Source: Onchocerca volvulus (Eukaryota > Nematoda > Chromadorea > Rhabditida > Onchocercidae). From it: a DNA stretch of 64,000 nucleotides. The notes beneath the pieces were generated by a model. That model saw only the letters and a list, made by a program, of their open reading frames with translations, was not told the DNA's origin and searched no databases. Location: contig HG738140.1 in NCBI GenBank assembly GCA_000499405.2, positions 14,599,967 through 14,663,966 on the forward strand, given 5' to 3'. Each line of letters begins with the position of its first letter. Position 1 is the stretch's first letter. Position numbers and translations under genes: made by a program. Shown in pieces: positions 37,458-49,920 of the stretch.

Positions 37458-38762
37458 ATGGCAGAACACGAGCACGATCATGATTTTCATACGGGCGATG
37501 CTGGTGCCGCTACAACATATCCGAAGCAGTGCTCTGCTCTTCGCAAAAATGAGAATGTTATGCTCAAAGGGCGTCCATGCAAGGTAATTTCTAGTTTTCA
37601 GTTTGTTTGACAAGTTATTCAAAGTTGGTGATGTTGATTAGTCAAATAATTTAACAAAAAAGGTATTTAGTGCAGTAAGGATAATTCGGAAGTTGGATAT
37701 CCATTAACTATAGTTAATGAGACTCGTTAACTATAGTTAATGACTTTTTTGAAAGTCAAGTGCTTGAGTTAATGGAAATATTTTGCATTTTTGCAGCTTG
37801 AACGTTGTTTTCTTAAGAAAAAATGAAAAAAGAGTAGTTTCAGTTATTAGAAAATATTTTTATATTATAGTAAAATATTTGAGATTTTTAAATTGTTTCT
37901 GTAGCTTTTTTATTTCACCCATCTTGAAATTTCTCAGCATAATAAATGCAATTAGCAGATGTTAAATATAATCGGATTCCGATTATCACTAGTGATATTA
38001 ATTCATAGTCTTTAATGTTGACGTGGTATGTTCAGGTTGTTGAAATGAGCACTTCAAAAACTGGCAAACACGGGCATGCCAAAGTCCATCTTGTTGGCTT
38101 GGATATCTTTACTGGCAAGAAACTAGAAGATATATGTCCATCTACTCACAATATGGATGTTCCTGTTGTGAAGCGTAAAGAATATCAGGTTAATTAATGA
38201 TTTTTTTTTCAAAATAATGGGATTGATTAAAAAGAATTTCAATATAAAATTTGAAAGTAACTTTTAGAAATGAATACTTTCGAATGTAGGAAGAAGATCG
38301 TTTCAAGCAATAGTTTCTTGTTGGTACTATTAATTGCAATTGCAGCTCCTATCAATAAATGACGACGGTTATATTAGTCTTATGGATCTTGATACATGTG
38401 AAACAAAAGATGACTTGAAGTTACCTGAAGGGGATTTGGGAGATCAAATCAAACAGGCATATGAAAAAGACGAAAATGGGATATTAGTAAGTTTCCGGCT
38501 CTTAGACTTATTGACCAGAGGGAAAAACATATGTAAAAAGGAATCCTTTTTTTTTTTTTTCAAAATTAAGGAATCTAGTTTTTGGATTCTAATATTTTCA
38601 TTATGTAAGTTACGGTAATCTTCCTTTGATTTCTTGTAATAAAGAAATCGTTTTTATGTAAAACATGTGGCGCTTACTAATTTTTAGTGTCTTGTTGTTG
38701 CTGCATGTGGTGAGGAGGCAATACTTGGTTTTAAGAATATGCCGAACAAGGAAGAAAAATGA
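37458..38762 (+). CDS. eIF5A: Eukaryotic translation initiation factor 5A (eIF5A)
   Basis: Cytosolic translation factor that promotes peptide-bond formation and termination on ribosomes and depends on a hypusine side chain. Exons: 37458-37583, 38036-38188, 38346-38486, 38688-38762; all junctions are phase 0 and the product is 164 aa, the usual length for nematode eIF5A. The hypusination loop [14 protein letters not shown] is intact, with the modified lysine at about residue 53. The conserved core [19 protein letters not shown] and the C-terminal OB fold (ISLMDL) follow. The start ATG is preceded by acceptor tttgcag and about 20 leader bases. C. elegans has two paralogues (iff-1, iff-2), and which one this represents cannot be told from the sequence alone. 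Confidence 0.97.
37702..37742. repeat. Nested 41-bp palindrome in eIF5A intron 1
   Basis: Two copies of the perfect palindrome TTAACTATAGTTAA flank a self-complementary GAGACTC core, so the whole 41-bp block is also nearly its own reverse complement. It lies about 120 bases inside the first coding intron. Confidence 0.85.
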
Positions 38763-41700
38763 AGCCTTTGGTGATCGGTGCTAAGAATTCCCGTTGTCAT
38801 GTTATTTGATTTGAGGACAATCGAATGTTACATTTCGCTTTTTTTGGGAGAGGGATATGCATCACATCCACTTGTTCCCACTACCTATCGTTGGTTAATT
38901 TTTCAATATCAGTTCTTTATGCTTGGTATTAAAACTCTATATTTTATTTGTTGTTGTAATCACTCATAATTAGTTGATCATTGCTTAGTAATAGGTTATG
39001 TGCACATTCCTACCATCGTTGCATATTCTTTAAAATGTTCTTAAATTTTTTGATTACCTTAATTCCAGTGGAATACGCGAACAGATTTTCCTTTTCGTTT
39101 TCTTTTCTGCTTTCAAATTATATGACTAATTTGACAGTTTTTTTTTTTTAAGTTGTTTTGTTGAATAAATTATCTGAAGAATTTTTTCTTATTTCATTCC
39201 ATAAATTAATCTTATAAGTATTTCACTTCGCCCGAAACTAAGGGAATCAAGTCCAAATAAAATGTAGAAATATAACTGTGTACATGCAATGATCTTTATC
39301 ACGATTTGCTGCATGATGAGGTCTGCCGTCAATTTAAGTATTTTGTTTCCGAAACGCAAATCAGGAATACATATTTGGCTTTTTTGTTCCATTTCTTTCC
39401 CTGAATTCTGAGGTCCTTGAACTGATATGCTGTTGAGAACGTATACTTTCATGCATTTACTCTAATAGTTATTGCGGAACTTTTAAATATTGAAGCAGAA
39501 AGTGATAAAGAAACAATTAAGATCTTTAGGAATGTTTGAGGGAGATGATATTTTTGATTTATTAAATAGAGATCTGGAAGAGATTTTTCACGAGTATTGA
39601 ATAATACTGCATGATTGGAACGCAGTTGATTTCACTTGTGTTTCCTCATTGATTTCATTAATTTTTGATGTTCTTATTAATAAATTAATAATTCTGGAAA
39701 TTAAACCCGGACCTTTTCCGGCTTTACTGTGGTATAAAAAGCACTGGAACTGGAAACTTCATCATCAAGAATTACAAAATTTCGGCCAAATTAATTTCTG
39801 ACGAGCGAAAATAACTTCAGACAACAGGGGAACTGTTTTAAAACTAAAGTATTTGAATGCAGCATTTACAACAACATGCTGAAAAAACCGCGGATTAGAC
39901 GCGGTACATTCTCCATATGTTACTTTATAAGGATTCTCTTTTATCATTTCAATTTGAAAAATCGAAAAATAATTCAGCCAATTTTTCAAAATGTAAAATG
40001 ACATAACCAGAAGTCTGTAAGAAGTTGTGCAATTATAATTTACAGACATATCATAAATTCAAGATTTTCAGCAAAGAGTTTGTGTTCATTGAGAATATTT
40101 GGACATCTATTAAGATTACTAATGTAGGCGCCATATATGTCCGTACTAAATCTGACTCTTCAGTGATGATATTAATAATATGACAGTTTTTACTACTTCA
40201 TTTTTTAGTCAGATTGATAGAATATTTATCTTAAATTTAGCTCACTAAAACAAAATTTAACAACTTGTCTGCAGCTATTATTTAATGTTGATGCGTAGTG
40301 TCTGTACAATTCATTATTTCTATTAGGAATCTTTCCGACTATCTATATAATCATTTGGTGAGCAATCAATTTATTACTTGCAGACTGCCACTAATCCTGA
40401 GAAAAAATTATGATGATACATTTACAAGATTAATAGAAAGACACACATCACTATCGTTTATTCAAAATGGAATGTTTGAAAATCAAATCAAATTTAAAAG
40501 ACAGTAAGTCATTAATATAAAACAAATTTTCATATGAAAATAAAAAGAAAAAAGAAAAAAATAGAAATAAGTGATGATATCCCATTGCTTCTCCGCTTCA
40601 GGAAACAATTCATTACATTCGTCGGAAATACCACATGTAAAAAACTTTTCACTCTCTGGAAAATGATTCATCTTCCTCTTTCATTTTCTCCGATATATTG
40701 CACAAAATATTCAAACTTTAGGGAGACTAGTAATTCTGAGATAAACGTGAATTAATTCATCAATAAGTCTCTTTCATATCAATGACTTATTAAAAGAAGC
40801 TTGGAGCAATGCTGTAAAGGCAATGATTTATTTTATTTCCAAAATTTCAGAACTTTGATACTAATGAAATTTATATCATTTTTCTCAACAAAAACTATCG
40901 TCACTAACATTTTACCCAAATACTGCTTTTTACTTAAAGCAGTATTTCTCATGCTTCCTTTTTACTCTAAATGCTTAACAACACGATAAATATTCTAAGC
41001 AGTTCGGATTTTATGCTTCCAAAATCCATCTTGAAATTTATAAGATTTTTGATTATAATACTCATCGAATTTTTCGTAAATCAAGTAATGCTCCCACAAA
41101 GTGGAAGAGACTGGATTAATGCTTGAAGTAATGAAACTCTATTTGCATATTACTATACTTTATTTGAGCATTTTTTATGAATGCTTTCAAATACACCAAT
41201 ATTATATCTTATACAATACCTGAATGGCGACAAATTCTTTACTTTTTGCTAATCAATTCATTTGTATCATCCTGCCGAAATCTTCCATCGTGAAATGAAA
41301 TTTTGAGAAAAGTTGGTCAAAGGATGGTACAAAGTTCATTTTGATCATTTAAAATCTCCTAAAAGATAAGTCAAATATTTTCAGACATCTTTGCTCGGAT
41401 TTCACAAATCTGTAATTATTACAAATTATGAGAGCTGCTAAAATTAAAAAATTTACATAAATCAGCACAATAGTACCACCATACCGTTATTACATTCATC
41501 ACTAAGAAAGCAACAAGTTATGCATTTTTTTCGTTTTGATATGATGGTATCCATTTTATCGTTTAATGATATTTCGATTGATTTGTTAAATAAAAGCTGT
41601 ATTTTTTGCTCGCTTTACGGAACACTCAATTTCTTATGGTACTTTTAAAACTGAAGCCAGATTTTCTAAAAAGCAGAATTACTGGAAAAATCAATAAATA

Positions 41701-42791
41701 ATGCGTCTGTTGAAACATTCGGAAACTTTCAGTGGACTGTATTCCAGGAAAAATTATTTAAAAACGTTCCCTCAATAGTACCAAAAAATTGATGAAGTAT
41801 TTCAACTGGACTTACTGTGGATTTTCGGATGTAAGAGATATGTAACAAAGCAACAAAACTTTGCGAAAATCGAAAAGACAATCGCTAGAAATCGTATCGT
41901 TATGATAGTATTGCGATGATTTCTGTAAATTTCTTGCTCTTAGTAATTACCATAAGATAATAGAAGGAATCATAGCTTTATCACTACATTAATTCAAATT
42001 ATCATTAAAAGCCACTCTGCAATAAGCTTGGCTCAACATCAATATCCGACTGCATGAACCCGATGACCTCGTACACACGGTCACTTCCTCCTGCACATAA
42101 ACAGATAATCTATTAGGAAGATTTTTATCAGTTGTTTTTTTAATCAATTTAGTCCGTCACGCACGTAATTCTATTTGATCTAATCATAAAACCGTGTCAT
42201 CATTGTTATCTAACGAGACCGCAGCTTATTCTTGTGCTTTTAATTTGATTCCGCAAGAAGGTTGAATTTCGGGAGATGTGGACTCAGAAATGAGAGCGGA
42301 CGGTGGAGTAGGAGAGGAAGTTTCTTGTCACTTTTGAAGACATCCCGATAATTGCGAATTTTTTCTGTCGCATCACGAAAGATATATTGAACTAATTAGT
42401 AGTAAAGTTTAATTGTTAGAATGTTGTTTGTTAATTTATTTCACTTTCTGTACTTATTACTCTTTATTTACTCATTAGAGCATTTGTTTATTAGCATTGA
42501 TGCATCCATTTGTTAGAGCATTAGTTCATTTTTTAGTTCACACTTACTGAAGCATTTATTAGAGCACATTCTTGTTCATTAATATTGAATATTTATATGT
42601 AATGAAAAATATCATGTTGCATTCGGTTAAGTTTAATATGATATCACTTAAGAGTATTAACAATTGAGACTTATTCTGGATGAAGATCGATTAAGGATTT
42701 CATCGTTCAAGATAGATTATAGGAAATTCTTATACGAATTGATCAGCCAATAATTAATAAATTTATTTTCTTTTGTAGGGATCATATAAAT
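38763..42791. other. 4-kb region between eIF5A and the MRG gene
   Basis: No supported gene. Short frames (39189-39452 -, 39765-40049 -, 40298-40507 +, 40801-40989 +) have no recognisable domains or partner exons. A candidate eIF5A poly(A) signal (AATAAA) is at 39164. A 12-bp inverted repeat lies at 40918-40947. Around 42030-42330 the composition is richer in G and C and probably marks the MRG promoter/5'UTR. An acceptor (ttttgtag, ending 42778) precedes the MRG start. Confidence 0.55.
40918..40947. repeat. 12-bp inverted repeat
   Basis: AAATACTGCTTT and its exact complement are separated by six bases. It is intergenic, of unknown function. Confidence 0.8.
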
Positions 42792-45587
42792 ATGGAAGCC
42801 GAAGCAAGCAGTTCAGATGGCTCAACAACAAGTGTAACTGTTAAAACTGCGGTAAATTTATGTTTTGCAATTAGTAACAAAAGGAAAAACCGATCAGTTA
42901 TGAAATCATCGTTTTGGCCAATATTTTTCTACCGTTCATTTCAGCCAACAACACTGATAACACCATATGAAGTGAATTCGATGATACTTTGTAGCCATAC
43001 TGACAGTCTTTTTTATGAAGCCAAAATAATTGCTGTAAAACTGCAAGAAAATGGAGACTATATGTATACCGTTCATTATCAGGTTGTTTTTAAATTCTTT
43101 AAAGAAATAGAAAAGCACATATTTAAGAGAGGAAAGAATGATAGGCGAAAAATCATTATTGTGATCATTGAAGCTTTTTATTAGGGATGGAGTAAACGAT
43201 ACGATGAAAATATCTTACACAGCAATTCTGCATCACGATTCCGTTCCTTTACACCGGAAAATATTGAACTTGCAAAGGTAATATTCTCGTTATTGCCAAG
43301 GCATTTGTTTTCATAATTTTAGTAATGTGAATTAATTTCTAGAAACCAAAATTCAATTTATGTGAGCAAATAAATAAGCTGAATAATGCTAATTTATGTG
43401 GCTTACATCTTGGAAAATTTTGATTAATATATTGTATCGAATTTTTAGTTAATCAGCTTTAGAATACAACGAATAGAAAAATTAGTATAATTTCAGCCAC
43501 TAATATTAGGTTGCAAATTTGAATCAAGAGACACAGATCAAGTGTTTAACTATAGTAGAGCCAGTGCTTGACATCGGAATAGTGACATCTCAAACGTTGG
43601 ATGTTTATGCGTGAAACAGTACTTGTAGATTGAAATGAAGGAAGCGAAAGCTCGAGCTGCTGAGCTAGTAAAAAAAAAGAAACCACAAAGGACAGAAACT
43701 CGGCGTGAACGTCTAGCCATGCAGTTATCAGAATCTTCCAGTAAGGAAATTTGAATTTTGTATTAAGTTTACCGCTATCAGTTCTGTTGGATTTTTCCTT
43801 TTCTGCTGAATTCGTTGCTGTTATAATAGATCTTAAAAAAGACATTTTTTCGAAAACGATATCTTTGTGCCATTCAGATATTCTTGTTGAATCATTTACA
43901 GTTCGTGATTGAATTATCTTTGGATAAATAACTAATATACATAAGAAATGTTGTTTTTTAGATGCGCCTCGACATGTAAAATTGCCAGTCAGTCACAGTG
44001 TTTTTAGAAATAGTTCAGCAGAAGGTTTATCGAGAAGCCCATCCACAAGTGAGGTTAGAAAGCAAATAAACTTCTTAGTTTTGGCAACATTCTGTTTGAA
44101 CTTCTGTAATTGTTTGATTTGTTGATGCGTTTTTTTTAGAAAATTCTTTAGGCGATATCAATTTCTGAAAAGCTGAAAGCTTTGCTAGAAAATGATCGTC
44201 GTTTGGTTGAAAATGAGCTGAAACTACCGCGTTTGCCTAGCCGTTTGACTGTTTCAAAGATTATGAAAGAGGTAAGTAGTTGGATGCTGTTCCTTTTTAA
44301 TTTATCTAGCCAAAATCGTTAATTTCCGACTCAGAAAAAATGTAAGAAATCAGAATTCCTTTGTCAATAAAATCAAGTTGAAATTTGCTTCAGGAAACCT
44401 TACAGTTTTTGTGTTACAGTTTTTTGACCTTTTATTCTGGTCATAATTTGTAAGAATCAGGAAGTTGAAAAATTAGATGCATTTAAGATTGAGAAGAAAA
44501 TTTTATCAATTTCTGTACATCAATCCATCCACTATAGTATGTTATGCATGTACGCAAGTTGGATGCTGTGTGTTCAGAAGTTAAAGTACATAAAGGACGA
44601 GCACGTTATTGGAAGGGTGTTGTAGCCGCGCTAGATGAATGTACAAACAATTTGGAAGTAAGCCTTTGCAAGTGTATTTTTAAATTAAATTAAATTATCA
44701 GGTAAAATTCGAAATATTAGACTGACAACAAAAAAAGTGTTAATTGACATTATTACATGTCGTAAAAATTAAAGGTACTGTTTTTCGTAAAGATCAAGAT
44801 TTCTGATTTGCTATGAAGTTTTTTGTCCGAATATAAAGATCATTATTAAAGAATCGGTGCAACTTCTTGCACGTTTTCTAACTTTTATAATTTTTTCTCT
44901 TTTTTTTTTTTGCCCTAAAAAGTATAATTCCAGACCGGTTTACTGCTTTTTATGTTTCATCTTCGAAGCTTAATATTTCAGAGTTTTTTTGATCTGGTTA
45001 TAATGTCTGACATATTGTATCAAAACGAAAAACTGCGTCATAAGGATTTGACTGAGGGAACTTCAGCGGTTATTCATTTGCATAATATATCAGGTAAGCG
45101 AGTGCTTAATCATATAAAAATACTTTTGCAGTTTAAAGAGCATTGCGTTTCGAAGAGTTAATTCCTGTTGAATAATTGTTTAGTGTCGAATCTTAAAATT
45201 TAATACTTTCAATGAATTTCAGATTTTTTAAATGAACCAAAGAGAGGACTTCGTGCGTCAGAATATTATGGTTTTATTTATTTGGTTCGATTACTTATTA
45301 GATTTCCTGAAATGATTGAGTAAGTTTATCGGGATTGTTTAAGTTTCCCTCATTTAGGAATCTAGCTCCTCCAAATCCCAACTTCTGATATTTATTTCTG
45401 ATTGGTCATAATGCATTCTAGGTACATGCTATGCGATAACGATTCGAAAGAGATTTTATCTGTTTTTGTCCAATCATTCATTCGTTATTTGGGGAGCAAT
45501 TCCGAGAAATTTTTCGACCCGGAACTGGATTATGAACCCATCACTCTACAATATAAGCTACGTCTCCTGCAAAACTCAAAAATTTAA
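42792..45587 (+). CDS. mrg-1: MRG15/MRG-1-like chromodomain protein
   Basis: Nuclear chromatin reader of the MORF4/MRG family; in other animals it binds methylated H3K36 through its chromo-barrel and recruits HDAC or NuA4-type complexes through the MRG domain. Exons: 42792-42851, 42945-43082, 43185-43277, 43629-43740, 43962-44053, 44152-44271, 44538-44657, 44982-45093, 45223-45319, 45422-45587, joined without phase conflict (369 aa). The chromo-barrel is seen as LFYEAKIIAVKLQENGDY ... VHYQ|GWSKRYDENI, with the aromatic residues in place. A basic linker (AAELVKKKKPQRTETRRE) precedes the MRG domain, recognised by LPRLPSRLTVSKIM, GTSAVIHLHNIS and RASEYYGFIYLVRLLIRFPEMI. The start ATG lies 13 bases after an acceptor. 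The symbol is by homology to C. elegans mrg-1. Confidence 0.93.
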
Positions 45588-46455
45588 CTGTATTTTCATT
45601 GCTGCAAATTCCTATTCTAATCTGTTGTACATGTTGAGCAAGCAATTGCAAATTATAAATTTTCTTTTGGTTTCGATAAGTTTTTTTAAGGTAGAATCTT
45701 ATTGCGACTTTTTTTTATATGCCCATGTATTACATGTGTTTCATAATGATAGCAGACAACTCAAAAAGTGAGAAAATATTTATTAACAAGGTTAGAATGA
45801 TGTGTCACTAATCAGTCATTTAAGGCACGCATTACAAGGTTAAATTTATTCGAAGAGGATTTGCATTTTTTCAGAGAGACGAAAAAATATGAAAACACCA
45901 TTCAAAGATGATTGATGACGACAAAATTTTCCAAACTGACGAAGATTTAAACTTTAAGAATGTTTTGCGTCAACATTCTTTAATTGTAAATTTCAATTTC
46001 ATATTGTAGAACTTTCTTTTTTCTTTCAGTTTTCTCAATATTTTTAGGGATAGTTTACATTAATTAAATTGACTCAATATTGAAGCGCTATGATAATGTG
46101 TTCACAAGCATATCTTTCTTTTTTGAGCATACATTTATAAATTAGTACATTTATGTAAAACAGTGAGAAAAGTCCAGAAAAGTCTAATAAATTACTTAGG
46201 AAATCAATAAAACTTCGACAAGATCAGAGTTTATAAAAATATTCCAAAAACCAACCCATGAAGCAACCTATTCATTGGGAATATTCCTCTCAAAGAATTG
46301 ACTTGAATATTTCTTTTATTGAATTTGAAGAAAAAAAAGTTACGAATAAAAAACATGCAAAAGCTTCATTCTCGTAAACGTCTTCAATGTTCTTGATCAA
46401 TTAATATAAGTAGGCATATTGTAATATAATAAATATACAGATCCTAATGAATTTC
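45588..46455. other. Convergent 3' intergenic region
   Basis: The tail-to-tail spacer between the + strand MRG gene and the - strand UBA3 gene, AT-rich with several AATAAA/TTTATT motifs (for example near 45776-45785 and 46425-46435) that could serve as poly(A) signals for either gene. No coding exon seen. Confidence 0.6.
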
Positions 46456-47025
46456 TTAGTCTTCTTGGAAACGAATACGTAAAGAAATTGGTCGTATCCG
46501 AGATTCATCAGCAACAAGAAGCTCGTCACCATTTACCAGACCAAGATCTATAAATAATCGATTTGAGATTAGGTTGAAGCTCCACTTAAAAGAATCCTGC
46601 CATGATAACTTCAAATTTGTCCCAGACAAAAGTTTTACATTTGTCGAATGGACATCCTTGATGCTGTCCACTGTTGAACTTACATGAACTTTAAATTTAC
46701 TTCAATGAAGCCGAAAAACTCACCTTTTAAAGTTCTAGATAAATTGGCAGTGCTGATTTGATTCAATTCAGGTATCAAGTCGCTTTTCATATATAATTTC
46801 TCTTTTGCTGTTTGTATTGATGGATTACAAAGTTGGCTGGAAAACGAGAAAAATATGTTTTTTTTCACAAGAAGGATAAAGTTTTTTTTATGTCGTTCCT
46901 TTTTAGCTTCAGTCTTCAAACGTTAGACTGAAGTTAAAAAGGAACAATGCAAGAGGAAGAGGCCATTTTTTTAAATTAAACCAATTGGTAATAATATGTT
47001 TGAAGTTATTTTTTTATTTTATTCT

Positions 47026-47059
<34 letters not shown>

Positions 47060-49599
47060 ACGGGTCGTTATTAGTTGAATTAAGAGAAAATGAACTGCCC
47101 GGAAATATTCACTATTTTTTTATAATTTCATCTAATAAATAACGCAATGTTCCCTTGGCGGGTACATCCACGTACTGTGCCTGTTCACCACATACGAGAC
47201 AGTTTGGCTGAAAAAAATTTCTATTTGCATCCAAAAAAGAGTAAACATTAGTTAAAACGCAATTTTATATAAAATTTATTATTTCTATTGATTTTTACTG
47301 GAAGATTTACAATGCATGAAAACTTGCTTTAGCAGAGAATTTATCATCAGTAAATATAAATGGTGCAAGAACTAATGCTTTACTCTTTTCTCCAATTCGA
47401 CAACTCCCATAAAAACTCCCTCGATATTGGTGAAATTAAGGTAGTTTTGCATTGGACAGGAGATGCTGTAAAAAATAACAGTTACAAAAGAAAAACCGTT
47501 AAAAACAGTTCCAAAGCATAAGTGAAAAATTTTTAAACTGGAAAACTTACTTTGAAGCTAATTTCAAAGCCTCCAATGCACATGATGCTGAAATATCTGA
47601 AGTTTTCACTATCATCATCTATACAGGTGGTGAATACAAATACTGGTCTATATAAGCAAGCATTTCTGTATGCGAGTATTTACTGCATAAAATAGTTATA
47701 CAGAAATATTTCATTGAAAGTACAGAAAAAGAAATAGAAATTACAGAAATAGAAACTCAAAGTTTGGAAAACGATAAGGATATTACCTGCAATAACGGCG
47801 TTGGTAGAGGCTACAGCAGGAATTATTCGTTTCAGAACACCTTTTGTGAGCCTTAAATCAACCCCTTTAATATTGTATTTGTCAGCTCTCTTCGAAGCAG
47901 CATTAAATACCCATTCTATGTGTTCCATATTATCAACATCTATCGTTTCACCTGAGGAATATTCTTATATACTAGTTAATCTATATTCACTACACATATT
48001 ATTTATTGATATAATTTTTGAGATAATGCCAGAATCAAGAGAGAAGTGCCACATGTAGTTACAAACAAATGAAAAAAGATGCTTTTTGAGTTCAAAAATC
48101 ACAACATGAAGCTATCAAAGCAAACCATTAAAGGGTTTGTCCGCATGCCATTGTATTACTTTCACATATTCGATGCAATGTTCAGGAAGCCGAGGAGTGT
48201 TTGCTATCGTACACATAGGAAAAGTGATCTGTAAATAAGAATGTAAGGATCTAGCCTAGATCAAAATACGTTCGAATTTAGATTGAATAGTTCATACAGG
48301 TTAGTTTTGTGAAAGACAATGAACATTATAGGCCTAGACAAAAAATCTGAATAAAAATAAATGTTACCTGTGGAGGGTACAGATCAATGGTACATTCGAT
48401 ACAGGCAGTCATTGTAGGCAATATTACTCGGGAATTGCCTTTAAATCCTTCTGTGCCACCATCAATTAAAGGTATGATGCCTGTCGGATTACCATCCGAA
48501 TCGAATTCTACTAAGCTTACCTATTTTTAATAAAATCATGAAATACAGTATATATAAAAGCGATACTACGCTACTGAAAGCAAAATCTTAACAAGTTCAG
48601 TTAATATAATCCACTTACATTTAAGCATAGATCCAAGATCAAATCCACGTAATAAATAAAAAAATCTAACCAATTTAGCATTCAGCCATCTTCTCGCAAC
48701 GATAGAATCCAAACCACAGATAATAATGTCGAACGATCGATAGAACTGGTCATCTTTATCTTGTATCTTACAATTATGACTGCAAAAAAAATTTTTCTTT
48801 CCTTTGAGTGTTAATTAATAAAGAAATCATATTAATATATTTCAAAAACGAAATCCTAAACGCTCTTGCTAAGCTGATATTATAGTTTTATTGTCCAAAC
48901 ATAACATCTCTCTGTTTTCTTTTTCTTTACAAAGACATACGCGACTACAGAACAATCCGGAATTCGTTTTTGGATAAATGCTGCCGCTACCTGAGCTTTT
49001 GATTTACCAACATCAGCTTCACTGAAAATAAACGAAATGTCACAATAGATGAGAGAGTGAAAAATCGTCAGTAAATGCAATTAACGTGTTAGCTGAAGTT
49101 GAATTACCCTTTAGTTTTGTCTCAAATTTTGAAAAATAATAATAGAAAAAAATTGGAACTAACCGAAAAAGGAACTGTCTATTCAGATTAGACAATTCGA
49201 TCGTATCCATATCGATCACTTCGATATTTCGAAAACCAGATAATGCCTGAACATATCAAATCAAAATAAACAAAATCTTCTTATCTGATCAGTACAGTTT
49301 CATAATATGACGAATGGAAATGCATACCAAATCTTTCAATAGTTCACATCCTAATCCACCAGCTCCGACCACTAACACGTGACAGTTCTGCACTGTTTCT
49401 AAATTCTGAAAGTTTTTCAGATCATTGCATTAGACAATTATATTTAATAATTGAAATAATGTAACAATATAAAATTAGAGATGATAACCTGTATTCCCGG
49501 TTCGAAAGCTGGATGAGCAAAGGCTGATTTTCCATCGGTGAGACGTCTCAAATCACGCCATCGTTCGTTTCGAAATTTATCCACCGATACTTCTTCCAT
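46456..49599 (-). CDS. rfl-1: NEDD8-activating enzyme E1 catalytic subunit (UBA3)
   Basis: Catalytic half of the heterodimeric NEDD8 E1: it adenylates NEDD8, takes it as a thioester and passes it to UBC12 for cullin neddylation. Exons (minus order): 49599-49489, 49405-49328, 49246-49164, 49021-48941, 48779-48671, 48520-48368, 48228-48126, 47951-47787, 47587-47551, 47465-47384, 47207-47113, 46836-46724, 46547-46456; total about 433 aa, phases consistent. Motifs: nucleotide-binding [42 protein letters not shown], zinc pair CIEC, catalytic cysteine in [16 protein letters not shown], second zinc pair [17 protein letters not shown], and a C-terminal ubiquitin-fold domain ending [14 protein letters not shown]. 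The Met at 49599 follows an acceptor, and the frame stays open upstream to that acceptor, so an upstream coding exon cannot be excluded. The donor at 47113 splits a would-be TAG (TA|C after splicing). Symbol by homology to C. elegans rfl-1. Confidence 0.95.
46895..46945. repeat. 21-bp-arm inverted repeat in a UBA3 intron
   Basis: Arms of 21 bp (one mismatch; core AGCTTCAGTCT/AGACTGAAG) surround a 9-base loop. It lies in the intron between exons 47207-47113 and 46836-46724 does not overlap coding sequence, and would form a stable hairpin in either strand's RNA. Confidence 0.8.
47028..47057. repeat. 30-base T homopolymer
   Basis: An uninterrupted T run in a UBA3 intron (A run in the transcript sense), prone to length error in assembly. 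Confidence 0.95.
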
Positions 49600-49748
49600 T
49601 TGAAGGTTTGAATCCTGAAAAAATAAAATTGATGGAAAAATGCTCAGTTTCTATCATCTATCACATCTATCAGATTCACGAAATACGAAAGTTACGGGGA
49701 CCACTGAATAATAACGCTTTTTCCTGTTATCACTGCTCCACTATCTTT

Positions 49749-49850
49749 TCATATCAACCATGAATGTGATGAATAACCAAGCTGGGAGATATTCCAGCTG
49801 GCTGGAATACCTCCCAGCTTGATTATTCATCAGATTCATGATTGATATGA
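49749..49850. repeat. Large near-perfect palindrome in the UBA3/astacin divergent promoter
   Basis: Two 50-bp arms match as inverted complements with four mismatches and only a two-base spacer (TG at 49799-49800). Weaker complementarity continues outwards to about 49720 and 49865 with small gaps. The block sits between the start codons of the - strand UBA3 gene (49599) and the + strand astacin-like gene (49921). It could be a foldback/MITE-type insertion or a cruciform-forming regulatory element. No target-site duplication was identified. Confidence 0.85.
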
Positions 49851-49920
49851 GACGAGCAATGATGCCATGCGATTAAACTAAATATTCAATTCCTCTTTTC
49901 TCCCTTTTATTAGCAGTATT

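Noticed and set aside
37185..37622. 145-codon minus-strand open frame
   Set aside because: It overlaps eIF5A exon 1 in antisense; the sense protein is unmistakable, the antisense one has no features.
46548..46671. Extension of the last UBA3 exon
   Set aside because: It would insert about 40 residues into the ubiquitin-fold domain; the acceptor next to 46547 joins TLK to DLGL as in other UBA3 proteins.
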